Positions 1 through 9,974 of a DNA stretch of 64,000 nt are shown here, piece by piece; positions within the stretch are counted from its first letter, which is position 1, and each line of letters begins with the position of its first letter. This DNA comes from JBDFMH01 sp047238125. GTDB lineage: Bacteria > Pseudomonadota > Alphaproteobacteria > Sphingomonadales > Sphingomonadaceae. Position numbers and translations under genes: made by a program. The stretch spans positions 2,418,001 through 2,482,000 of the forward strand of contig NZ_JBDFMH010000001.1 of the NCBI RefSeq assembly GCF_047238125.1, in the 5' to 3' direction. Below the pieces are notes generated by a model that had not been told where the DNA came from, did no database searches, and saw nothing but the letters and a program-made list of their open reading frames with translations.

Positions 1-604
1 GGTGCTCAGCGACCTTGCCTATTCCGAGCTCTATTATGATGGCTGCCCCACGCCTTCGATCCTGCAGGTGCCCGGCGCGAAGGACGTCGCGGTCGAATTC
101 ACCTCGATGTCGAAAACCTATTCGATGGCCGGCTGGCGGATGGGCTTCGCGGTCGGCAACAAGACGCTGATCGCGGCGCTTACCCGCGTGAAGAGCTATC
201 TGGATTATGGCGCCTTCACGCCGATCCAGGCGGCCGCCTGCGCCGCGCTCAACGGTCCGCAGGATATCGTCGAGAAGAACCGGCTCCTGTATCAGCGCCG
301 GCGCGACGTGCTGGTCGAAAGCTTCGGCCGCGCCGGCTGGGATATCCCGTCCCCCCGCGCCTCGATGTTCGCCTGGGCGCCGATGCCGCCCGCGCTCACC
401 CACCTCGGCAGCCTCGAATTCTCAAAGCAGCTGCTCACCCATGCCGGCGTCGCGGTGGCGGCGGGCGTGGGCTATGGTGAGGAAGGCGAAGGCTATGTCC
501 GGATCGCGATGGTCGAAAACGAACAGCGCATCCGCCAGGCCGCCCGCAACGTGAAAAAATATCTCGCCAGCATGGGCGTCAACACCGGCGCGAAGACTGG
601 GTGA
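1..604 (+). CDS. aminotransferase class I/II, C-terminal part (cut by window start)
   Basis: This is the C-terminal half of a fold-type I PLP-dependent aminotransferase. The reading frame is open at the left edge, so the true start lies outside; the GTG at position 2 is an internal codon. The residues SMSKTYSMAGWRMG carry the Schiff-base lysine in the context typical of the AlaC / LL-diaminopimelate aminotransferase-like branch. The remaining ~160 residues match the small domain of the fold. The likely role is transamination between an amino acid (alanine or similar) and 2-oxoglutarate in the cytoplasm, but the substrate cannot be fixed from half a protein. The stop is TGA at 602-604, about 35 bp before a repeat element. 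Confidence 0.85.
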   Translation, partial: VLSDLAYSELYYDGCPTPSILQVPGAKDVAVEFTSMSKTYSMAGWRMGFAVGNKTLIAALTRVKSYLDYGAFTPIQAAACAALNGPQDIVEKNRLLYQRRRDVLVESFGRAGWDIPSPRASMFAWAPMPPALTHLGSLEFSKQLLTHAGVAVAAGVGYGEEGEGYVRIAMVENEQRIRQAARNVKKYLASMGVNTGAKTG

Positions 605-638
605 CTTCCCGGGAGTTGTGCGGCGGAACCGACTGAAA

Positions 639-690
639 TCCTCCCCCGGCGGGGGAGGGGGACCATTGCGAAGCAATGGTGGAGGGGTAG
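639..690. repeat. left copy of ~50-bp hairpin repeat flanking the DUF559 gene
   Basis: The element contains two adjacent palindromes. The first is a C-run/G-run arm pair (CTCCCCC...GGGGGAG) at about 641-656. The second is a 7-bp stem with a GAA loop (CCATTGC-GAA-GCAATGG) at 664-680, followed by TGGAGGGGTAG. It is the inverted counterpart of the copy at 1052-1100. The two copies match over nearly their whole length; the differences fall mostly in the small stem, where pairing is kept. Confidence 0.8.
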
Positions 691-698
691 GCTGCCGC

Positions 699-1103
699 AT
701 GCTCCACGGCCCGAAACCAACCCAGCGCCGTGCCAGAACGCTTCGCAAGGCCATGAGCCTTCCCGAAATACTGCTCTGGCAGGCCCTGCGAACTCGACCG
801 GCGGGTCTGCGGTTTCGCCGTCAGCATCCCGCCGGGCCATACGTGCTCGACTTCTTCTGCGCCACGCATCGGCTCGCGGTCGGGATCGACGGCGAGGCGC
901 ACGACTGCGGAACACGACCCGTTCGCGATGCGCGGCGCGACGTCTGGCTGGCAGGTCAGGGCGTCCGCGTCATCAGGATCGCGGCGCGCGCTGTGCTCGC
1001 TGATCTCGACGCGGTTGTGCGTCTGATCGCAAGCACCCCGCCTGGCGCGCGCTACCCCTCCACCAGCTTCGCTGGTCCCCCTCCCCCTCCGGGGGAGGAG
1101 TAA
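699..1103 (+). CDS. DUF559 (Vsr-like endonuclease fold) protein
   Basis: This is a small basic protein of the DUF559 family, which is related to very-short-patch-repair-type PD-(D/E)XK nucleases. Visible family signatures are the N-terminal helix ARTLRKAMSLPEILLWQALR, then GLRFRRQHPAGPYVLDFFC and VGIDGEAHD, which would supply the acidic residues of the nuclease-like core, and GVRVIRIAARAVL. The start at ATG 699 is chosen because the region before it in the same frame (618-698) is repeat DNA. The last ~16 residues (YPSTSFAGPPPPPGEE) are encoded by the right-hand repeat, so the native C-terminus is unclear. DNA cleavage is inferred from the fold and not established for this family. Confidence 0.75.
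   Translation: MLHGPKPTQRRARTLRKAMSLPEILLWQALRTRPAGLRFRRQHPAGPYVLDFFCATHRLAVGIDGEAHDCGTRPVRDARRDVWLAGQGVRVIRIAARAVLADLDAVVRLIASTPPGARYPSTSFAGPPPPPGEE
1052..1100. repeat. right, inverted copy of the hairpin repeat
   Basis: This is the reverse complement of the element at 639-690. It reads CTACCCCTCCA, then the hairpin CCAGC-TTC-GCTGG at 1062-1074, then CCCCCTCCCCCTCCGGGGGAGG. Compared with the left copy, the stem is shorter (5 bp instead of 7) and its sequence differs, but it stays fully paired. It overlaps the 3' end of the DUF559 reading frame, whose stop codon lies at 1101-1103. Confidence 0.8.
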
Positions 1104-1109
1104 CCTCGC

Positions 1110-4010
1110 CTACTTCGCCGCGGCCGGCGCCTTCACTACTTCCACCGGCAGGCCGACCTTCGCCAGCTGCGGTTGCACGGTGGCGGCGTCGCCGACCACC
1201 ACCCAGGTCAGCTTCGACGGGTCGACGGTCTTGCGGATCATGCCGTCCAGCTCGGGCACCGTCATCGCGCGGTAGCGCGCGGCCAGCTGCTCGTAATGAT
1301 CGTCCTTCCAGCCATAGAGATCGATCGACTGCAGGCCGCCCAGCACGTCGTCCGACGTCTCGAAATTGCCGGCCAGCGCGCGCGACCGGTTGTTGATGGT
1401 GCGCTCCAGCTCGGCCGCGGTGATGCCCTTCGGCCCCAGGAAATCGGTCATCTGCGCCTTCAGCGCCACGATCGCGTCGCCGGTGCGGTTGGCCTGCACG
1501 GGGGCCGCCACCAGATAGGGCACGCGCCCTTCCAGCCGGTTGATGCGGCCGTTCACGCCGTAGGACCAGCCCTTGGTCTCGCGCAGATCCATGTTCATGC
1601 GCGACAGGAAGGTGCCGCCCAGCACGTCGTTGGCAGTGCCCAGCGCCTCCAGCTCGTCCTTGCCGGTCACGCCCAGCACTTCGCCGCCCAGGATATAGCT
1701 CTGCGGTGATTGCGGGCGATCGATCAGCACGATCTTCGGGCTCGGCGCGGCCGGGGCCGCTTCCTCCGCCTTCACGCCCTTCGGCGTGGCCGGCGGCGCC
1801 CAGCTGCCGAACGCCTTGTCCAGCAACGGCTTCACCTCGGCCAGCGGCCGGTCGCTGACGATGAACAGCTTGGCATTGTCCGGGCGGATCCAGCTGGCAT
1901 GGAAGCGGATCAGGTCGTCGCGGGTCAGCTTCGTCACCACCGCCGGGTCGCCGGTGCCGGTGAACGGGATGCCATAGGCGTGGTTCGCCCCATAGATCAG
2001 CGGCGGCAGTGCGCGATAGGCCAGGCCCTGCGGCTGCGTCATTTCCGATGCAATCGAGGCCAGCTGCTGGTTGCGCAGGCGATCGACCTCGGCCGGTGCG
2101 AACGCGGGGTTGCGCACGATGTCCTGCAGCAGGTCGAGCGACGGCACCAGGTTGGCGGTCAGCGCATACAGCGTCACGTTGGTGCGATCCATCGATGCGC
2201 CGGCGCTGATCGATGCGCCCAGCCGCTCCTGCTGCTCGGCGATCTGGATCGAATTGCGGGTCTTGGTGCCCTCGTCCAGCAGTGCCAGCGTCAGCGCCTG
2301 CGTGCCGAGCGCGGTCTTGGGATCGGCGGCGTTGCCCGCGTTGAAGCTGATCGTCAGCTTCGTCACCGGCACCGCGGTGCGGCGCGCGTAGATCACCGGC
2401 ATGCCGTTGGCGAGCGTGGTGCGCTCGATATCGGGGAAATCGAGATTCTTGACCTCGCCCACTTCCGGCAGCTTCGACCGATCGACCCCGCCGCGCGCGG
2501 CAGCACCCGGCCCCGTCGCCTGCGCGTCCGCCGCGGCCAGCACGCGCGGGGCCGGCGCCAGCGGCTTCTCGCCCGGCTGCGGCGTGCGGAAATAGGAGGG
2601 GCGGATCGAGGCGGCCTTGCCCGCGTCCGACTCCTCATAGGCCTTGCGCTCGCCCGGAGCCACGGTCAGCGCATAGACCGGGCGCGACAGCCACTTGGCC
2701 GCTACCTCACGCGCCTTCGCCGGGGTCACCGCCGCCAGTTCTGCCAGCTGCTTGGCGTAGAAATCCGGATCCTTGGCATAGAGCGCGCCTTCCGCGATCG
2801 CGGTCGCCTTGCCGCCGAACCCGCCGACCGATTCCAGGCCGTTGATGCGGCCGGCCACCTCGCGCGTCTGCACGCGCTGCACTTCGTCGGCGGTCGGCCC
2901 GTTCTTCAGGAAATCGGCGATGATCGCGTCGAGCCGCTTCGCCACCACCGCGGCATCCACGCCGGGGCGCACGTCGGCGGTCACCTCGAACTGGCCGATC
3001 CGCTCGAAGCTCTGGTTGCTGGCGGAAACCGCGGTTGCCAGCTTCTCCTGGCGGACCAGGATATTATCCAGCCGCGAACTGGCAAGCCCGCCCAGCACGC
3101 CCGCCGCCACGTCCAGCGCCGCCGAATCCTTGTCGGTCAGCCCCGGCACCGCCCACACCCGGTAGATGCGGGTCTGCGCGACGCGGTCGTACATCGTCTC
3201 CACCTTGGGGGCGGCCAGCGTCGGCACCGGTGCCGCCGCCGGCGTCACTTCGGGCCCGCGCGGGATGTCGCCGAAATATTTGGTCACCAGCCGCTTGGCG
3301 GTCGCCACGTCGACATCGCCGGCCAGCACCAGCACCGCGTTGTTCGGGCCATATTTCTGGCGGAACCAGTCCTTCACCGTATCCAGGCTGGCCGCGCTCA
3401 GGTCCGCCATCGAACCGATCGTCGAATGATGATAGGGATGGCCCTCGGGGAACAGCGCTTCCAGCTGCGCATATTCGACCAGGCCATAGGGCTGGTTGTC
3501 GCCCTGGCGCTTCTCGTTCTGCACCACGTTGATCTGGTTGGTCAGATTCTCCTGGGTCACCGCGCCCAGCAGATGGCCCATCCGGTCGCTTTCCAGGAAC
3601 AGCGCGCGCTCCAGCGCCGGGGTCGGCACCGTCTCGAAATAGTTGGTCCGGTCGAACCAGGTGGTGCCGTTATAGTCGGTCGCGCCCACCTGCTGCAGCG
3701 GCTCGAAGAAGTCGCCCGGCGAGTTCTCGGATCCGTTGAACATCAGATGCTCGAACAGATGCGCGAAGCCGGTCTTGCCCTTCGGCTCGTCCTTCGATCC
3801 GACATGGTACCAGACCGACACCGCCACCACCGGTGCCTTGCGATCCTCGTGCACATAGACACGCAGGCCGTTGGGCAGCGTGAACGACTGGTGCGCGATC
3901 TTCACCTGGCGGACGAGATCGGCAACGGGCGCGGGCTTCGCCTGCTGCGCAAGCGCGGGCGCGGAGACGGCGATGGTGGAAGCGAGCAGCAGCGGAAGGA
4001 AGCGGGTCAT
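1110..4010 (-). CDS. secreted M16 family zinc metallopeptidase (two-module, insulinase/pitrilysin type)
   Basis: This is a 966-residue exported protease of the M16 family. Residues 1-21 form a signal peptide (MTRFLPLLLASTIAVSAPALA). The inverted zinc motif HxxEH is present as HLFEH at residues 84-88, and the downstream NVVQNEKRQ region supplies the further acidic ligand. The second half (from about residue 520, RTTLANGMPVIYARR) is a second M16 module without HxxEH, as usual for the non-catalytic half. The longer reading frame back to 4214 was rejected because its extra 68 residues precede the signal peptide. The protein probably degrades peptides in the periplasm. Its 3' end lies 6 bp from the DUF559 reading frame, with convergent orientation. 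Confidence 0.92.
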   Translation of the reverse strand: MTRFLPLLLASTIAVSAPALAQQAKPAPVADLVRQVKIAHQSFTLPNGLRVYVHEDRKAPVVAVSVWYHVGSKDEPKGKTGFAHLFEHLMFNGSENSPGDFFEPLQQVGATDYNGTTWFDRTNYFETVPTPALERALFLESDRMGHLLGAVTQENLTNQINVVQNEKRQGDNQPYGLVEYAQLEALFPEGHPYHHSTIGSMADLSAASLDTVKDWFRQKYGPNNAVLVLAGDVDVATAKRLVTKYFGDIPRGPEVTPAAAPVPTLAAPKVETMYDRVAQTRIYRVWAVPGLTDKDSAALDVAAGVLGGLASSRLDNILVRQEKLATAVSASNQSFERIGQFEVTADVRPGVDAAVVAKRLDAIIADFLKNGPTADEVQRVQTREVAGRINGLESVGGFGGKATAIAEGALYAKDPDFYAKQLAELAAVTPAKAREVAAKWLSRPVYALTVAPGERKAYEESDAGKAASIRPSYFRTPQPGEKPLAPAPRVLAAADAQATGPGAAARGGVDRSKLPEVGEVKNLDFPDIERTTLANGMPVIYARRTAVPVTKLTISFNAGNAADPKTALGTQALTLALLDEGTKTRNSIQIAEQQERLGASISAGASMDRTNVTLYALTANLVPSLDLLQDIVRNPAFAPAEVDRLRNQQLASIASEMTQPQGLAYRALPPLIYGANHAYGIPFTGTGDPAVVTKLTRDDLIRFHASWIRPDNAKLFIVSDRPLAEVKPLLDKAFGSWAPPATPKGVKAEEAAPAAPSPKIVLIDRPQSPQSYILGGEVLGVTGKDELEALGTANDVLGGTFLSRMNMDLRETKGWSYGVNGRINRLEGRVPYLVAAPVQANRTGDAIVALKAQMTDFLGPKGITAAELERTINNRSRALAGNFETSDDVLGGLQSIDLYGWKDDHYEQLAARYRAMTVPELDGMIRKTVDPSKLTWVVVGDAATVQPQLAKVGLPVEVVKAPAAAK

Positions 4011-4267
4011 GAGGCATCCCGAACAGATGAAGGATTGCCGCCAGCATAGCGGCCCACCACGGGGCGGCAACCGAGCGCCGCCGCCGTCACTCCCCATTCG
4101 ACTGACGACTCCGCGGCTTCGACCAGCGACATACCGGCAGGCACAGCACCCCGGCGCAGGTCGGGGTCCGGTCGGGTTGAGCACAAGGTAGCGCCGCGCT
4201 CTTCGTCCTGCCAATATGGACCGAGCATCCGCCCGGCCCTATCCGGCGGTCGGCTCAAGGCATTCGT

Positions 4268-4654
4268 ATGACTTATCACGAACTCAAGAACCGTGATCTG
4301 ACGAGGCTGGCATGGATTGCCACGGGCTTCGGGTTGACCCTGCTCCTCGCACTGATCTTTCGGGACACGGCTGAGACGGTTGCCAATCTGATTCCAACTC
4401 GATCCGGCCCACTGGGCTTTTTCCCTGCCGTCGCGATGCTCGCGATCATGTTCATAATCATCCTATTCATGATGGCCCGGATGCTGATGGGAACCCCGGC
4501 CTCGGATGCAGAATTTCTTGCCCGCAACACGGTCGGCTATCAGTCCAGAACGATCGAGGTGGAAATCGACTGCTCCGTCTTTGAAGCCGATGACCCCGAC
4601 TTCCAGGTCACCACTTGGCAAGTCCTGAAGCGGCGCTTCGCTGCGCGGCAATGA
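4268..4654 (+). CDS. hypothetical small membrane protein
   Basis: This 128-residue protein is not assigned to a family. It has two clear membrane segments (about residues 13-32, RLAWIATGFGLTLLLALIF, and 51-72, PAVAMLAIMFIIILFMMARM). A polar C-terminal tail follows, beginning after LMGTPASDAEFLARN, with an acidic patch and a basic end (KRRFAARQ). A real gene is supported by the hydrophobic pattern, an ATG start and its position alone between divergent and downstream neighbours. Codon use is less GC-extreme than its neighbours. The 257 bp upstream of it (4011-4267) hold the divergent promoter region with the peptidase; nothing else was recognised there. Confidence 0.6.
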   Translation: MTYHELKNRDLTRLAWIATGFGLTLLLALIFRDTAETVANLIPTRSGPLGFFPAVAMLAIMFIIILFMMARMLMGTPASDAEFLARNTVGYQSRTIEVEIDCSVFEADDPDFQVTTWQVLKRRFAARQ

Positions 4655-4862
4655 CCAGATTGATCGTTAGCCCGAAGGCCGTGCCCGGTTAGGGCGAACC
4701 CTTGGTCATCGCGACGTGCCGCCAGCCCCTTCCAAAGTAGGATTTGGCATGGCATCGTTGCGACGAAGGATGCTTCTCCGGTCGCCGCGCGCAGGTAAAA
4801 ATTGCCGTCTCGAACGTCCTTTGAACACTGTGAACTTCGTCCCGGAATGACACAGCTCATGC

Positions 4863-4891
4863 CCTTGTGTTGCATGAAGGCAACACCATAT
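4863..4891 (+). promoter_or_regulatory. RpoH (sigma-32)-type heat-shock promoter of clpB
   Basis: CCTTGTG (with CTTGTG at 4864-4869) stands 14 bp before CACCATAT (4884-4891). This matches the heat-shock pattern CTTGAA-N13/14-CCCCATnT. It lies about 27 bp upstream of the clpB ATG, leaving room for a short leader with the ribosome binding site AGGGGA at 4907-4912. ClpB is a standard RpoH target, which supports the call. The rest of the intergenic region (4655-4862) shows nothing else that was recognised. Confidence 0.75.
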
Positions 4892-4917
4892 CGCGACGAT
4901 AGACACAGGGGACTGGC

Positions 4918-7497
<2,580 letters not shown>

Positions 7498-7500
7498 CGG

Positions 7501-8796
7501 TCAGTCGTCCGATACCGCCGCCGCCAACCCGGGATTGTGCCCGCTGGCGTCGGCGGTGTCGAAATAGCCGATCAGCAGCTCGCGCTCTGCCTGCGTCAGA
7601 TGCGGGTTCCAAACGTCGAAGATCAGCACCACCCGCGGCTGATCGGTCGGGTTGATCGCCTCATGCTCGATCGTGTCGTCGAATGCGAACGCCTCGCCGA
7701 CCCGCCACGGCCGCGTCTCTCCGCCCACGCGGAAGGAGCACCCGTCGGGTACGATCAGCGGCAGGTGGATGATGGTCCGCGCGTTGCTCACGCCGGTATG
7801 CGGCGGGATCCGCGCGCCGGGCCGCAGGACGGACAGGAACACGGTCGGCGCGCGCCGCGGCATCTGCGCCAGGGGCAGCGCCTCGATCGCCGCGGTGATC
7901 GCAGGAAAGCGATCGCACAGCGCATGGTTGCGCTCACCATAGCGCCACAGGTGCAGCGCGCTCCAGTCCATCGAATGATCGAGTCCGGACCACAGATTTT
8001 CGGGCAGCCCGCGCTCCATCGCGATATAGGGCTCGAACCCCTTCAGCCCCCCGGTCAGCGCGTGCTCCGCCTCGGCGCGCAGCGCGGGTGTCTGCGCCTC
8101 CAGCCCCGCCATCCACGGGAAATGGCTGCGATCGAAGAATTCGTCCGCGGGCAGGAACGGATAATGCAGCCCGACGCATTGATTGGCGAAGATGCGCCGC
8201 CGCCCGAGCACCGCATCCATCGCGGCATTGAAGCGCCGCCGCACCAGCGGATCGGCATCGGCCACCGCCGGCCAGCGCCAGTCATCGATCACCGAGCCGA
8301 ACGCCGCCATCCGATCGGCGACGAATGCGGAGGCATGGTCGAGCAGCTTCTGCAGATCCGCATTGCGCGGGCTGATCTGCTGGCCGACCGCGATCACGCC
8401 TGCCCAGCGCTGCGCCGCCAGCGCAGGCTCGCCCCGCCGTTCGTGCAATTCGGCCATCCGCACCAGTGCCATCAGGTCGCGCTGGTCGATCGCCAGCACC
8501 GCATCCAGCGCGCGCCGCTCGCCCGCGTCGTCGCCTTGCAGGCGGCAGGCCTTGGCCAGATTCATCCAGAGCGGCGGCGCCTGCGTGTCAATCGAAACCG
8601 CACGCTCGAACAGCGGCTGCGCGTCCCGGGCACGCCCTTCGGCCAGCCAGTGCACACCCAGCGAGTTCAGCACCACCGGTTCATCAGGACCCGCTTCAAG
8701 CGCACGCAGCAACAGGACCTCGGCCTGCGCCGCCCGCCCTTCACGCTGCGCCTGCATCGCTGTCTCCAGCAGGCGCACGACTCCCTGGTCTGTCAT
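7501..8796 (-). CDS. TPR protein with aspartyl/asparaginyl beta-hydroxylase domain
   Basis: The N-terminal ~150 residues form tetratricopeptide-like helical repeats (for example AEVLLLRALEAGPDEPVVLN). The C-terminal third is an Asp/Asn beta-hydroxylase-type double-stranded beta-helix. Candidate Fe(II) ligands are the histidines in PPHTGVSNARTIIHLPL and FDDTIEHEAINP, and arginine in PRVVLIFDVWNP may bind 2-oxoglutarate. Such enzymes hydroxylate Asp/Asn residues in proteins or peptides; the substrate here is unknown. ATG 8796 is preferred over 8805 because a GGGGGA stretch then lies 8 nt upstream. It is divergent from the sulfotransferase-like gene at 8931, so the two may share a promoter region and a function. 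Confidence 0.75.
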   Translation of the reverse strand: MTDQGVVRLLETAMQAQREGRAAQAEVLLLRALEAGPDEPVVLNSLGVHWLAEGRARDAQPLFERAVSIDTQAPPLWMNLAKACRLQGDDAGERRALDAVLAIDQRDLMALVRMAELHERRGEPALAAQRWAGVIAVGQQISPRNADLQKLLDHASAFVADRMAAFGSVIDDWRWPAVADADPLVRRRFNAAMDAVLGRRRIFANQCVGLHYPFLPADEFFDRSHFPWMAGLEAQTPALRAEAEHALTGGLKGFEPYIAMERGLPENLWSGLDHSMDWSALHLWRYGERNHALCDRFPAITAAIEALPLAQMPRRAPTVFLSVLRPGARIPPHTGVSNARTIIHLPLIVPDGCSFRVGGETRPWRVGEAFAFDDTIEHEAINPTDQPRVVLIFDVWNPHLTQAERELLIGYFDTADASGHNPGLAAAVSDD

Positions 8797-8930
8797 ATTT
8801 CCCATCCCCCACAGATTGATGGCTAAACGAGAGCGGGAGCAGGTTCAATCGGGGGAACGGTTGCAAGCGATGCGGGGCGGGTTATGAGCCGATCGATGTC
8901 TCGCGATCCGCACCGCCAGGGCCAGTCCGG

Positions 8931-9959
8931 ATGAGCGGGCGCGCTGCCATCGATGCCGTCGCGGCCGACGCGCGCTGGCTCGCCCACCGCTTCGATCCGG
9001 ATGGTGATCGGTTCCATATGCTGCATGTCGAGCGCGAGCATCATCGCGCGGCGACCTTCATCACGGATGAATATCTGCCCGCAGGCCGCCCGCTCAGCGC
9101 GCTGCCGCGGGCCGCGCTGATCGACGCGGCACCGCAGCCGGCACCGTTGCACTTCATCTTCCATTCCGCCTTCTGCTGTTCGACGCTGCTGGCGCGCGCG
9201 GTCGATCTGCCGGGCGTGGCGATGGGCCTGAAGGAACCGGTCGTGCTGAACGACCTCATCGGATGGACGCGCCGCGGCGGTGATCGCCGGCTGATTGCGC
9301 AGGCACTGGATCACGCCCTCACGCTGCTCGCGCGCCCGTTCGAGCCAGGCGAGGCGATCGTCGTCAAGCCATCCAACATCGTCAACGCCTTTGCGTCCGT
9401 CATTCTCGCGATGCGGGCGGAAAGCCGCGCCCTGCTGCTGCATGCACCACTGCGCACCTATCTCGGATCGGTCGCGCGGAAGGGCATGTGGGGGCGGCTG
9501 TGGGTGCGGGAACTGTTCGTTGGTCAGGCGCAGGACGGGCTACTGATCTTCGATTTCGATCAGGAGCAATATCTGCGGCAGACCGACCTGCAGATCGCCG
9601 CGATCGGCTGGCTGGCCCAGCATGCGCTGTTCCAGCGCCTGACCGAACGGTTCGGGGATCGCGTGTGCACGCTCGACAGCGAGGTGCTGACCGCGCGACC
9701 GGGCGAGGCGATGGCCGCGCTTTCGCAGCTGTTCGGGCTGGGTTTGGACGATCCCGCGGTCGCGGCGATCGTGGCCGGCCCGGCCTTTACCCGCCATTCC
9801 AAATTCGGCCAGGATTTCGCCGCGACCGATCGCGCCGAAGTCGCGCTGCAGGGAGAGGCCCCACACACCGACGAGATCGAGAAAGTCGCGATTTGGGCGG
9901 AAGCGGTCGCCGCTTCCGCCCAAATCGCGATGGTGCCGCCGGCGCCGCTGATCCGCTGA
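8931..9959 (+). CDS. sulfotransferase-like P-loop protein (tentative)
   Basis: This 342-residue protein has FIFHSAFCCSTLLARAVD near residue 75, which resembles the 5'-phosphosulfate-binding loop of sulfotransferase-type proteins (GSTLL pattern). KEPVVLNDL follows, like the KEP/REP segment of that fold, and a late R-S pair occurs in FTRHSKFGQDF. No exact family can be named, and a nucleotide-binding role is inferred only. The last ~25 residues (VAIWAEAVAASAQIAM) are encoded by a perfect inverted repeat at 9886-9930, so this C-terminus is unusual. Its stop lies 15 bp from the end of the convergent RTX gene. Its divergent neighbour is a beta-hydroxylase-type protein. Confidence 0.5.
   Translation: MSGRAAIDAVAADARWLAHRFDPDGDRFHMLHVEREHHRAATFITDEYLPAGRPLSALPRAALIDAAPQPAPLHFIFHSAFCCSTLLARAVDLPGVAMGLKEPVVLNDLIGWTRRGGDRRLIAQALDHALTLLARPFEPGEAIVVKPSNIVNAFASVILAMRAESRALLLHAPLRTYLGSVARKGMWGRLWVRELFVGQAQDGLLIFDFDQEQYLRQTDLQIAAIGWLAQHALFQRLTERFGDRVCTLDSEVLTARPGEAMAALSQLFGLGLDDPAVAAIVAGPAFTRHSKFGQDFAATDRAEVALQGEAPHTDEIEKVAIWAEAVAASAQIAMVPPAPLIR
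9886..9930. repeat. perfect 21-bp-stem hairpin with 3-nt loop
   Basis: The left arm is 9886-9906, the loop TCG is 9907-9909 and the right arm is 9910-9930. The arms are exact reverse complements over 21 bp (core ATTTGGGCGGAAGCGG paired with CCGCTTCCGCCCAAAT). It lies inside the last codons of the upstream gene, 27 bp before its stop, and 45 bp from the 3' end of the convergent RTX gene. It could stop transcription from either side, although no T-tract follows directly. Confidence 0.85.
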
Positions 9960-9974
9960 CGCCGGCGCCGCCGA

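Noticed and set aside
1710..4049. Long plus-strand open frame opposite the M16 peptidase
   Set aside because: It is the mirror frame of a clear peptidase gene. Its residues are rich in Arg, His and Gly with no recognisable domain, as expected from a shadow of high-GC coding sequence.
4035..4075. TTGCCGCC ... GGCGGCAA inverted repeat upstream of the M16 peptidase
   Set aside because: It is a long-spaced, GC-biased dyad that could easily arise by chance; no promoter elements align with it.
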